Shown here in pieces: positions 1 through 6,316 of a DNA stretch of 11,069 nucleotides. The translations under genes and the position numbers were made by a program. Position 1 is the stretch's first letter, and every line of letters starts with the position of its first letter. Below the pieces are notes generated by a model that was not told the DNA's origin, ran no database searches, and saw nothing but the letters and a program-made list of their open reading frames with translations. The stretch is from Rhodoferax sp. (GTDB lineage Bacteria > Pseudomonadota > Gammaproteobacteria > Burkholderiales > Burkholderiaceae_C), in the NCBI GenBank assembly GCA_030683195.1, contig JAUXQA010000126.1, positions 1 to 11,069 on the forward strand. The letters are read 5' to 3'.

Positions 1-70
1 CAAGAATACGCCCAACCTCACCGTAGCCGACCAGACCGATACGCCAGCGTGAAATGGATTCAAGTGCCAT
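1..70 (-). CDS. NAD(P)-dependent oxidoreductase, N-terminal fragment (cut by window edge)
   Basis: Only the first 23 codons are visible; the gene runs off the left edge. The peptide opens MALESISRWRIGLVGYGEVG, a hydrophobic first beta strand followed by GYGEVG, the GxGxxG dinucleotide-binding loop of a Rossmann fold. The start is the ATG at 68-70, with an AGAGG ribosome-binding site (79-83) 8 bases upstream. The gap to the upstream receptor gene is 21 bases, so it is probably the next cistron of the catabolic operon. The GYGEVG form recalls 6-phosphogluconate-dehydrogenase-like/DUF1932 oxidoreductases better than the Gfo/Idh-type CHMS dehydrogenase LigC, but 23 residues cannot settle this and no substrate can be assigned. 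Confidence 0.7.
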   Translation of the reverse strand, partial: MALESISRWRIGLVGYGEVGRIL

Positions 71-91
71 GGTTACAGCCTCTGCTCATGA

Positions 92-1072
92 TCAGTCCAC
101 CTTCATGCCGCTGACTTTGACAACTTCGCGCCAGCGGGGAATTTCGGTCTTGATCAGGCCACCGAAGGCTTGGGGGGAACCGCCCATTGGTACAGCGCCC
201 TCACCGGACAATTGCTTGATGACATCAGGGTGTTTCAGACCGCTATTTGCCAGCTCATTAAGTCGCCGGATCAACTCAGCTGGTGTCCCTGCGGGGGCCA
301 CGAGCCCGTACCACTGGTCGGCCTCAAACCCGGCAAAACCCGACTCTGCCACCGTGGGTACATGGGGCAGTGACGGCAAGCGCGCGTTGCTTGACACAGC
401 CAATGCGCGCAAGCGTCCCCCTTGAATGTGCGACAGCACTGCAGGTGAGCCAGTGAAGGTGGCATCCACGTGGCCAGCCATCACATCGGTTACAGACGGC
501 ACTGTTCCCCGGTAAGGGATGTGGGTCATGAAAATGCCGGCGCGCATTTTCAGGAACTCAAAAGCGATGTGCGCCGCACTGCCATTGCCGCCCGAGGAGT
601 ACGTCATCTGGCCAGGCCTTGCCCGGGCTTTGGCCAGCAAGTCCTTGAGCGATCGAACATCCGATGACGCTGACACCACAAGCACATTGGGCACGCGGGC
701 GACGCCCATCACGGGCTCAAAGCTCTTGACCGGGTCATAGGGCAGGCGGGGGTAGAGCGATGGGTTCACCGCCAGCGTGCCAATATGGCCCATGAGCAGA
801 ACCATTCCGTCAGGCCGGGCCTTGGCAACAAAGTCGGCGCCGATGCTTCCGCCGGCTCCTGGCTTGTTATCGATGATGACCGACTGATCAGCAGACATCA
901 CCAGGTGCGGGCCGATAGCCCGCGCCAGAATGTCGGTGCTGCCGCCCGGCGTGAAGGGCACCACCAGGCGCACTGTGGACCGGCTCGCCTGCGCCTGGAC
1001 TAGCGGTGACAAACCGGCCAATACGCCGCCTAAAAGCAGCGAACGTCGAAAAACACCCGTCGCAGTTTTCAT
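92..1072 (-). CDS. Bug/TctC-family periplasmic solute-binding protein
   Basis: This is a 326-residue extracytoplasmic receptor of the tripartite tricarboxylate transporter (Bug/TctC) family, which binds carboxylates in the periplasm. Residues 1-29 form a signal peptide: a twin arginine at 9-10, a hydrophobic core (LLLGGVLAGL), and a likely cleavage site after AQA at 27-29. The mature protein begins with the family hallmark VRLVVPFTPGGSTDILAR, followed by the conserved DNKPGAGG and a later HIPYRG segment. Length is normal for the family. The ATG at 1070-1072 has a good AAGGA ribosome-binding site (1080-1084) 7 bases upstream. It lies 55 bases after the aldolase gene. No TctA or TctB membrane partner is in the window, as is common for Bug genes in Burkholderiales. 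The operon suggests an aromatic acid such as 4-hydroxybenzoate or protocatechuate as ligand, but that is inference. The twin arginine sits in a poor Tat context, so Sec export is equally possible. Confidence 0.9.
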   Translation of the reverse strand: MKTATGVFRRSLLLGGVLAGLSPLVQAQASRSTVRLVVPFTPGGSTDILARAIGPHLVMSADQSVIIDNKPGAGGSIGADFVAKARPDGMVLLMGHIGTLAVNPSLYPRLPYDPVKSFEPVMGVARVPNVLVVSASSDVRSLKDLLAKARARPGQMTYSSGGNGSAAHIAFEFLKMRAGIFMTHIPYRGTVPSVTDVMAGHVDATFTGSPAVLSHIQGGRLRALAVSSNARLPSLPHVPTVAESGFAGFEADQWYGLVAPAGTPAELIRRLNELANSGLKHPDVIKQLSGEGAVPMGGSPQAFGGLIKTEIPRWREVVKVSGMKVD

Positions 1073-1127
1073 TCAAGAGTCCTTGCGGCTATAAGTTTCA
1101 CGGAGTACAAACCAGAGCACAGCAAGC

Positions 1128-1817
1128 TCAGTCGATATATTTCAGCCCGGCTTTCTCCAGGCCTTCGCGCATCTTGTAGTAGTCCAGTCCAAGCACACCC
1201 GAGGCAAAAATGGCACGTTTGGCGCCTTCGTTCGCCTCACGGGCTTCAGCGGCATCGGCCACTTGTTGCGCCACCGCAGCAGGTACCACCACCACACCAT
1301 CAATGTCCGCGATCACTACGTCACCCGGATTCACCTGGGCGCCAGCGCAGACCACGGGGATATTGACCGAGCCCAGCGTAGCCTTAATGGTGCCTTTGGA
1401 GTGGATGGCTTTGGAGAACACCGGAAAGTTCATCTCGGTCAGGTCTTTTACGTCCCGCACACCGCCATCAATGATCAAGCCCAGCGCGCCACGCGCCTGA
1501 AATGAGGTGGCCAGCAAGTCACCAAAAAAGCCATCGGCGTTATCGGTGGTGCAAGCCGCCACCACCACATCGCCGGGCTGCAATTGTTCGGCGGCCACAT
1601 GCATCATCCAGTTGTCGCCCGGCTGCAGCAGCACCGTCACGGCCGTGCCGCACATTTTTGCTTCGGTGTAAATGGGGCGCATATAGGGCTTCATGAGGCC
1701 TACGCGACCCATCGCCTCATGGATGGTGGCCACACCAAAGCGGGAAAGTTTTTCGACTGCGGCTTTGTCCGCACGGACGATGTTGCGTTTAACGATGCCG
1801 AGGCTATTCATGCTCAT
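1128..1817 (-). CDS. ligK: 4-carboxy-4-hydroxy-2-oxoadipate / 4-hydroxy-4-methyl-2-oxoglutarate aldolase
   Basis: This is a 229-residue class II (metal-dependent) pyruvate aldolase of the RraA-like HMG/CHA aldolase family. It catalyses the last step of protocatechuate 4,5-cleavage, splitting 4-carboxy-4-hydroxy-2-oxoadipate into pyruvate and oxaloacetate; family members also decarboxylate oxaloacetate. Evidence is the GDLLATS segment at 99-105 (Asp100), followed by IIDGGVRD ending in Arg121-Asp122. These match the metal and pyruvate-binding Asp and Arg-Asp pair of characterised family members, as I recall them. Length is typical of the catabolic enzymes, which are longer than RraA (about 160 residues). 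Two in-frame ATGs (1815-1817 and 1809-1811) make the exact start uncertain; neither has a strong ribosome-binding site, only a GAG within the leader. It is 26 bases downstream of the hydratase gene, whose product it consumes. It is called pmdF in Comamonas and proA in some Pseudomonas work. RNase E inhibition by RraA is unlikely given length and context. Confidence 0.93.
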   Translation of the reverse strand: MSMNSLGIVKRNIVRADKAAVEKLSRFGVATIHEAMGRVGLMKPYMRPIYTEAKMCGTAVTVLLQPGDNWMMHVAAEQLQPGDVVVAACTTDNADGFFGDLLATSFQARGALGLIIDGGVRDVKDLTEMNFPVFSKAIHSKGTIKATLGSVNIPVVCAGAQVNPGDVVIADIDGVVVVPAAVAQQVADAAEAREANEGAKRAIFASGVLGLDYYKMREGLEKAGLKYID

Positions 1818-1829
1818 GGTGTTTCTCGT
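1818..1829 (-). promoter_or_regulatory. Translation leader of the aldolase gene, near-copy of the hydratase leader
   Basis: The 12 bases before the aldolase ATG (ACGAGAAACACC) match the 12 before the hydratase ATG at 2873-2884 (ACGAGTACCACC) at 10 of 12 positions. Both lack a full Shine-Dalgarno and offer only GAG at 7-9 bases. The resemblance may reflect a shared weak initiation signal for the two consecutive enzymes, or chance. Confidence 0.4.
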
Positions 1830-1843
1830 AAAAATTGAACGAC

Positions 1844-2872
1844 TTACTTGTTCTTGGCTTTGAGGGCTGCATCCAGGCGCGGGAACACGCGGCGGGCGTT
1901 GCCTTCATAGATCTGGTGGCGGTCAGCATCACTCAATATTTTTGACGCCTCGATGTAGCGCTTGGTGTCGTCAAAATAGTGACCGGTCTCGGGGTCAATC
2001 CCCCTTACGGCACCGATCATTTCACTGGCAAACAAGACGTTCTTGACCGGAATGACCGTATTCAACAAGTCAATACCGGGCTGGTGATAGACGCAGGTGT
2101 CGAAGAAAATGTTGTTGAGCAAATGGTCTTGCAGCAACGGTTTTTTGAGTTCTTGCGCCAGACCCCGAAAACGACCCCAGTGGTAAGGCACCGCGCCGCC
2201 GCCATGCGGAATCAGGAACCTGAGCGTGGGGAATTCCTTGAACAAATCACTGGTCAGACACTGCATGAACGCCGTGGTGTCAGCGTTGAGGTAGTGGGCG
2301 CCCGTGGTGTGAAAGCAGCTGTTGCAACTGGTGCTCACGTGAATCATGGCGGGAATGTCGTACTCCACCATCTTCTCGTAAATGGGGTACCAGGATTTGT
2401 CGCTCAAGGGGGGTGAGGTCCAGTGGCCGCCGCTCGGATCGGGGTTAAGGTTGATACCCACATTGCCGTATTCCTTCACGCACTTTTCCAGCTCGGGGAT
2501 GCACGTCGCGGGGTCCACGCCAGGACTTTGCGGCAGCATGGCCGCGGGGATGAAGTGATCAGGAAACAACTGCGCCACCCGGTAACACAGCTCGTTGCAA
2601 ATGGCCGCCCAGGTGCTTGAGACATTGAAGTCGCCAATGTGGTGCGCCATGAAGCTGGCGCGCGGGCTAAAGATAGTGAGGTCGCTGCCCCGCTCTTTCA
2701 TCAGGCGCAGCTGGTTTTGCTCAATGGTCTCGATCAACTCGTCGTCGCTGATTTTGAGGTCAGCCACTTTGGGCATCAGGGCTGCATCCTTAATGCCGGC
2801 GATTTGCTGGTTGCGCCAGTTTTCCAGCGATTTGGGGGCCGTGGTGTAGTGGCCGTGGCAGTCAATGATCAT
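1844..2872 (-). CDS. ligJ: 4-oxalomesaconate hydratase (amidohydrolase-family, LigJ type)
   Basis: This 342-residue cytoplasmic enzyme adds water to 4-oxalomesaconate to give 4-carboxy-4-hydroxy-2-oxoadipate. It belongs to the amidohydrolase-2 superfamily, like Sphingobium LigJ and Comamonas PmdE, and is unrelated to the PIG-L-type hydratase GalB of Pseudomonas. Visible metal-site residues are His6 and His8 (DCHGH at the N terminus), His178 (PAMIHVS), His223 (LIPHGGG) and Glu284 (FASEMIG). These positions coincide with the zinc and catalytic residues I recall for LigJ, which supports function beyond superfamily membership. The start is the ATG at 2870-2872: the DCHGH metal motif begins at residue 4, so no later start would work. 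The ribosome-binding site is weak. The gene sits 27 bases after pobA and 26 bases before the aldolase. The partner tautomerase is encoded at the head of the same operon. Confidence 0.94.
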   Translation of the reverse strand: MIIDCHGHYTTAPKSLENWRNQQIAGIKDAALMPKVADLKISDDELIETIEQNQLRLMKERGSDLTIFSPRASFMAHHIGDFNVSSTWAAICNELCYRVAQLFPDHFIPAAMLPQSPGVDPATCIPELEKCVKEYGNVGINLNPDPSGGHWTSPPLSDKSWYPIYEKMVEYDIPAMIHVSTSCNSCFHTTGAHYLNADTTAFMQCLTSDLFKEFPTLRFLIPHGGGAVPYHWGRFRGLAQELKKPLLQDHLLNNIFFDTCVYHQPGIDLLNTVIPVKNVLFASEMIGAVRGIDPETGHYFDDTKRYIEASKILSDADRHQIYEGNARRVFPRLDAALKAKNK

Positions 2873-2899
2873 GGTGGTACTCGTGTAAGAAATAGAGGA

Positions 2900-4108
2900 T
2901 CAGGCGCGCAGTTCAGCAAAGTCCAAGGGCAGGCCCACATAGTTTTCGGCCAGGGTGGTGGATGCCGCCTGCGAGTGCACCAGGTAATCAAGTTCAGCAT
3001 CCTGCACCTTCTGGCCAAAGCCTTCGGAGTCCGGGAAGCGGTGCATCAGCGAGGTCAACCACCAGCTGAATCGCTCGGCACGCCAGATGCGGCTCAGAGC
3101 CCGCGTGGAGTAGTTGTCGATACCGGACTCAGTATGGTCCTTGTAGTAGTCAATCAGCGCACTGGAGAGGTACTTGACGTCGGTGGCGGCCAGATTCAGA
3201 CCCTTCGCGCCAGTGGGCGGCACGATGTGCGCCGCGTCGCCGCACAGGAACAGGCGGCCGTGGCGCATCGGTTCGGCGACGAAGCTGCGCAGCGGTGCAA
3301 TGCTCTTTTCCAGGCTGGGGCCGGTGACGATTCTTTCAGCCAGTTCGGGGTCAAGCCTGCGGCGAAGCTCATCCCAAAAACGGGTGTCGCTCCAGGCGTC
3401 CACCTTGTCCTCCAGCGAGCACTGAATGTAGTAGCGACTGCGGGTCATGCTGCGCATCGAGCACAGCGAAAAGCCGCGCTCGCTGTTGCCATACACAATG
3501 GCGTGGGGTGACACGGGAGGCACATCACTGAGCACGCCGAGCCAGCCAAAGGGGTAGACCTTCTCGTATTCCTTGATCGAGCCTTCGGGAACGCTGGCGC
3601 GGCAGACACCGTGGAAGCCGTCGCAACCGGCAATGAAGTCGCACTCAATCTCCTGCTCCACACCATCTTTTTGAAAACGCACCTTGGGGCGCTGGCCATC
3701 AAAGTCATGAATGCTCACGCTGCTGGCTTCGTACACCGTGGGGAGTCCTGCGGCTGTGCGCGCCGCCATGAGGTCCCGCGTGACTTCAGTCTGGCCGTAA
3801 GCGGTTACAACTTTGCCGCCAGTCAGGCCATGCACATCAATGGCGTGACGCACCCCCGAAAAAACCAGTTCAATGCTGTGATGCACCGTACCGTCTGCCG
3901 CCACCCCCTGGCCCACGCCAGCCTCATGCAGCAAGTCCACGGTGACCTGCTCCAGAATGCCAGCTCGGATGCGGCTCAAGACATAGTCCGGACTCTGGCG
4001 CTCCACAATCACGGCGTCAATGCCCGCCTTGTGCAGCAGTTGGCCTAACAACAGCCCACTGGGGCCGGCACCAATGATGGCGACTTGGGTACGAATTGGA
4101 GAGGTCAT
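2900..4108 (-). CDS. pobA: 4-hydroxybenzoate 3-monooxygenase
   Basis: This 402-residue FAD-dependent group A flavoprotein hydroxylase converts 4-hydroxybenzoate, O2 and NAD(P)H to protocatechuate. The FAD signatures are present in order: GAGPSG at 13-18, CDGFHG at 162-167 and GDAAH at 290-294. All substrate-site residues known from the Pseudomonas fluorescens enzyme have counterparts at an offset of about +5: Tyr206 (Tyr201), Ser217 (Ser212), Arg219 (Arg214), Tyr227 (Tyr222), Pro298 (Pro293) and Tyr390 (Tyr385). That set makes 4-hydroxybenzoate the confident substrate rather than 3-hydroxybenzoate or a salicylate. Whether NADPH or NADH is preferred cannot be read with confidence. The ATG at 4106-4108 follows an AAGG about 10 bases upstream. 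The gene lies between two enzymes of the lower protocatechuate 4,5-pathway, coupling production of protocatechuate to its meta-cleavage catabolism instead of to a beta-ketoadipate route. Confidence 0.95.
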   Translation of the reverse strand: MTSPIRTQVAIIGAGPSGLLLGQLLHKAGIDAVIVERQSPDYVLSRIRAGILEQVTVDLLHEAGVGQGVAADGTVHHSIELVFSGVRHAIDVHGLTGGKVVTAYGQTEVTRDLMAARTAAGLPTVYEASSVSIHDFDGQRPKVRFQKDGVEQEIECDFIAGCDGFHGVCRASVPEGSIKEYEKVYPFGWLGVLSDVPPVSPHAIVYGNSERGFSLCSMRSMTRSRYYIQCSLEDKVDAWSDTRFWDELRRRLDPELAERIVTGPSLEKSIAPLRSFVAEPMRHGRLFLCGDAAHIVPPTGAKGLNLAATDVKYLSSALIDYYKDHTESGIDNYSTRALSRIWRAERFSWWLTSLMHRFPDSEGFGQKVQDAELDYLVHSQAASTTLAENYVGLPLDFAELRA

Positions 4109-4141
4109 GGATTGATAGCCTTGGTGTAGAAAGTAATGGGG

Positions 4142-5302
4142 TCAGGCCGGGATGCCGGGACCCGGCCAAACGGCAGCAGGCACCATCACCTCGCCGCGCA
4201 TGATCAGGCGTGCCGTGCGCAGCAAAGCCGCACGGGTCACTTTTTGGGCGTCTTCCGGGTCCAGGCCCAGTTCAACACTGAACTCGCCTGTGGGGTGCTC
4301 GACCGACACCAGCTTGGTGTCGCCCTCGTTGATGACCGCTACACCCTCACACACCGAGCCTTTGAGCACACAGGCGGTTCCTACGGTCACAGCGGCGAGC
4401 ACGCCAATGGCGTCATGGCACACATGCGGAATGAAACTGCGCGTGCACAAGCTGCCGCCGGTGCGGGGGGCCGCAATCAGGGTCATCTTGGGGTAGTTCT
4501 TGGTAGTGACATCCCCCAGGCCCATCAGGTGCCCGGTCTGAATGCGCAAGGCTTCAATACGGGTCTTCAGGTCGGTGTCGGCATTGAGTTCAGCCACGGT
4601 CTCGTAGCCTGTGCAACCGACATCAGCGGCCTTGAACATGACCAGAGGCATACCGTTGTCAATACAGGTGACCGACAGGCTGAAAGGCTCAAAGCCATCA
4701 CCGCTTACCGTCAACGCATCCACCACCTTGCCCGTCGGCAGCAGCCCCGAGCACACCGAGCCGGCGGTATCCAGAAAATTGATGGTGATGGGCGCGGAGC
4801 TGCCGGGCACGCCGTCAATTTTGGCCTCGCCGCTGTAACGCACCTGTCGCCTTGCCTCTGCGCCAGCGCCCTGCACCAGCGGCGTCTCAACGGTCACGTC
4901 GCACTGCATGTCGGTGTTGAGCGTCAGCACCCGCACCGTGGTGGTGTCGCCCTGCGCGGATATCAAGCCGCGTTCCAGCGCAAATGGCACAACCGCCGCC
5001 AGCATGTTGCCGCAATTGGGGGTGGTATCGACCGTGGCTTTCTCAGGCTGCAACTGGGCGAACAGGAAATCAAGTGCCACGCCAGGCGTTTGGCTGACGC
5101 TCACGATGCCGACCTTGCTGGTCAGTGGGTGGGCGCCACCGAGGCCGTCAATTTGGCGGCGATCGGGCGAGCCCATGACCGCCAACAACACCCGGTCTCG
5201 GGTGGCGATATCGGCAGGCAGGTCGGAGGCCAAAAAGAAGGGGCCGCGCGAACTACCGCCGCGCATGAACAAGGTGGGTATGGCGGTTTGCATAGGCTGC
5301 AT
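4142..5302 (-). CDS. ligU: 4-oxalomesaconate tautomerase (PrpF family, LigU type)
   Basis: This 386-residue protein of the PrpF family (diaminopimelate-epimerase-like fold) is assigned as the isomerase that makes the 4-oxalomesaconate form used by the hydratase. The family signature RGGSSRG is at 14-20. Lys63 (in LTSKVG) and Cys97 (in PNCGNM) match the active-site Lys66 and Cys100 I recall for LigU with a constant offset of three. It is the first gene of the operon, 95 bases from the divergent LysR gene, and pobA follows after 33 bases. Two starts are possible, ATG 5300-5302 or ATG 5291-5293 (three codons later); neither has a clear ribosome-binding site. PrpF relatives also isomerise 2-methylaconitate in propionate catabolism, but no prpB or prpC-like gene is near, and the hydratase, aldolase and pobA neighbours support the aromatic role. 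GalD is the Pseudomonas counterpart of the same family. Confidence 0.9.
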   Translation of the reverse strand: MQPMQTAIPTLFMRGGSSRGPFFLASDLPADIATRDRVLLAVMGSPDRRQIDGLGGAHPLTSKVGIVSVSQTPGVALDFLFAQLQPEKATVDTTPNCGNMLAAVVPFALERGLISAQGDTTTVRVLTLNTDMQCDVTVETPLVQGAGAEARRQVRYSGEAKIDGVPGSSAPITINFLDTAGSVCSGLLPTGKVVDALTVSGDGFEPFSLSVTCIDNGMPLVMFKAADVGCTGYETVAELNADTDLKTRIEALRIQTGHLMGLGDVTTKNYPKMTLIAAPRTGGSLCTRSFIPHVCHDAIGVLAAVTVGTACVLKGSVCEGVAVINEGDTKLVSVEHPTGEFSVELGLDPEDAQKVTRAALLRTARLIMRGEVMVPAAVWPGPGIPA

Positions 5303-5397
5303 TCTGGCCAGTCAGGTGAGCCTTGATAAGTCCCACGGCAAACTAGCAGCTATCGCAAATCGGCATAATTGCCCCACAGAAATTGCAAATAAAACAC
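5303..5397. promoter_or_regulatory. Divergent promoter/operator region between ligU and the LysR gene
   Basis: This is the only sizeable non-coding stretch. It lies between the minus-strand operon and the plus-strand regulator, where LysR-type proteins usually bind. It holds a perfect 4-4-4 inverted repeat GGCATAATTGCC (5362-5373). It also holds a T-N11-A LysR-type box with symmetric ends (TAT at 5351-5353, ATA at 5365-5367) and two copies of GCAAAT exactly 30 bases apart (5355-5360 and 5385-5390). CATAAT at 5364-5369 could be a -10 element for the LysR gene but has no good -35 partner. No convincing sigma-70 promoter is apparent for the operon, which fits an activator-dependent promoter. The role is inferred from position and symmetry only. 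Confidence 0.5.
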
Positions 5398-6309
5398 ATG
5401 GACCTAAAACAGCTGGAATATTTTGTGCGCGTGGCCGAGTTGGGCAGCTTCACCCGGGCAGCCATTGCATTGGATATCGCACAACCCGCTTTGAGTCGTC
5501 AGGTCCGCCTGCTGGAAGTGGAACTGCGGCAAAACCTGTTGACCCGTAACGGCCGGGGTGCCTTACCAACCGAGGCAGGCAAACTCCTGCTGGCGCATGG
5601 GCGCGGAATTCTTCACCAGGTGGAGCGTGCCCGTGAAGAGCTGGGACGGGTGCGTGGCTCCCTGGCCGGCCGGGTGGCCATCGGCTTGCCCACCAGCCTG
5701 GCCCGGGTGCTCACCGTACCGCTGACCCGGGCTTTCCGGCAAACCATGCCCGAGGCAACTTTATCCATCAGCGAGGGGTTGTCCATTTCACTGCAGGAAT
5801 CGCTGGTGAATGGCCGGCTGGATATTGCCGTGCTTTACAACGCCAAACCCAGCCCGGAAACGGAGATATTCCCCTTGCTCGAAGAGGAGATGCTCCTGGT
5901 ACAAGCACGCCCGCCGGGCCTCCAGGAAGACCCGGGGCCGGGACCTATTTCCCTCAAGGCCGTGTCGCTGCTGCCGCTGATCATTCCAAGCCGGCCCAAC
6001 GCCATTCGCATGCACGTTGAGGCCGAAATGGCCAACATTGGCTGCAGCCCCAGGATCGCATTGGAGATTGACGGGGTTTCTGCCATCCTTGATTTGGTGG
6101 AAGACGGTGCGGGCTGCGCAGTCCTCTCGCGCAATGCCGTTGCCAACTCGGTGAGGCCATCGGCCTTTTCGGTGCGAACGATTCAGGACCCTGCCCTGCG
6201 AACCAAGGTGTCGCTCGCCACCAGTTCACTGCGCCCCTCCACACTGACCCAGCAGTCGACGCTCACACTGATTCGCCAAACCATTGAATCCAGTTTCAGG
6301 ACTGCCTGA
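5398..6309 (+). CDS. LysR-family transcriptional regulator, probable regulator of the catabolic operon
   Basis: This is a 303-residue LysR-type regulator. Residues 1-60 form the winged helix-turn-helix, opening MDLKQLEYFVRVAELGSFTR and continuing AAIALDIAQPALSRQVRLLE. A linker helix follows, then a periplasmic-binding-like effector domain from about residue 91 to the end. I chose the ATG at 5398 because family members typically begin MDLKQL; a TTG at 5383 would add five residues without a better ribosome-binding site. The gene diverges from the operon across 95 bases, the classic arrangement of a LysR protein that controls its neighbours and itself. The effector is unknown; 4-hydroxybenzoate, protocatechuate or a cleavage intermediate are candidates by context. 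It resembles the general CbnR/Nac-like branch. I cannot tell whether it is orthologous to LigR or PmdR regulators. Confidence 0.9.
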   Translation: MDLKQLEYFVRVAELGSFTRAAIALDIAQPALSRQVRLLEVELRQNLLTRNGRGALPTEAGKLLLAHGRGILHQVERAREELGRVRGSLAGRVAIGLPTSLARVLTVPLTRAFRQTMPEATLSISEGLSISLQESLVNGRLDIAVLYNAKPSPETEIFPLLEEEMLLVQARPPGLQEDPGPGPISLKAVSLLPLIIPSRPNAIRMHVEAEMANIGCSPRIALEIDGVSAILDLVEDGAGCAVLSRNAVANSVRPSAFSVRTIQDPALRTKVSLATSSLRPSTLTQQSTLTLIRQTIESSFRTA

Positions 6310-6316
6310 CCGTTAC

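Noticed and set aside
2639..3511. Plus-strand open frame (about 290 codons) across the ligJ/pobA junction
   Set aside because: It is antisense to two well-supported genes, shows no known motif and spans their intergenic gap; composition is typical of a shadow frame.
4136..5326. Long plus-strand open frame (about 396 codons) lying opposite the tautomerase gene
   Set aside because: It is almost exactly antisense to ligU, whose protein has family motifs and active-site residues. The antisense translation is rich in His, Gln, Arg and Ala with no recognisable domain, as expected for a shadow in GC-rich DNA.
5383..5397. TTG start that would extend the LysR protein by five residues
   Set aside because: It has no ribosome-binding site, and the ATG at 5398 gives the usual MDLKQLEYF N terminus of the family.
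6296..6309. Small hairpin TCAGG-ACTG-CCTGA at the LysR gene end, considered as a bidirectional terminator
   Set aside because: The stem is only 5 bp and no U-run follows on either strand, so it does not meet the pattern of an intrinsic terminator.
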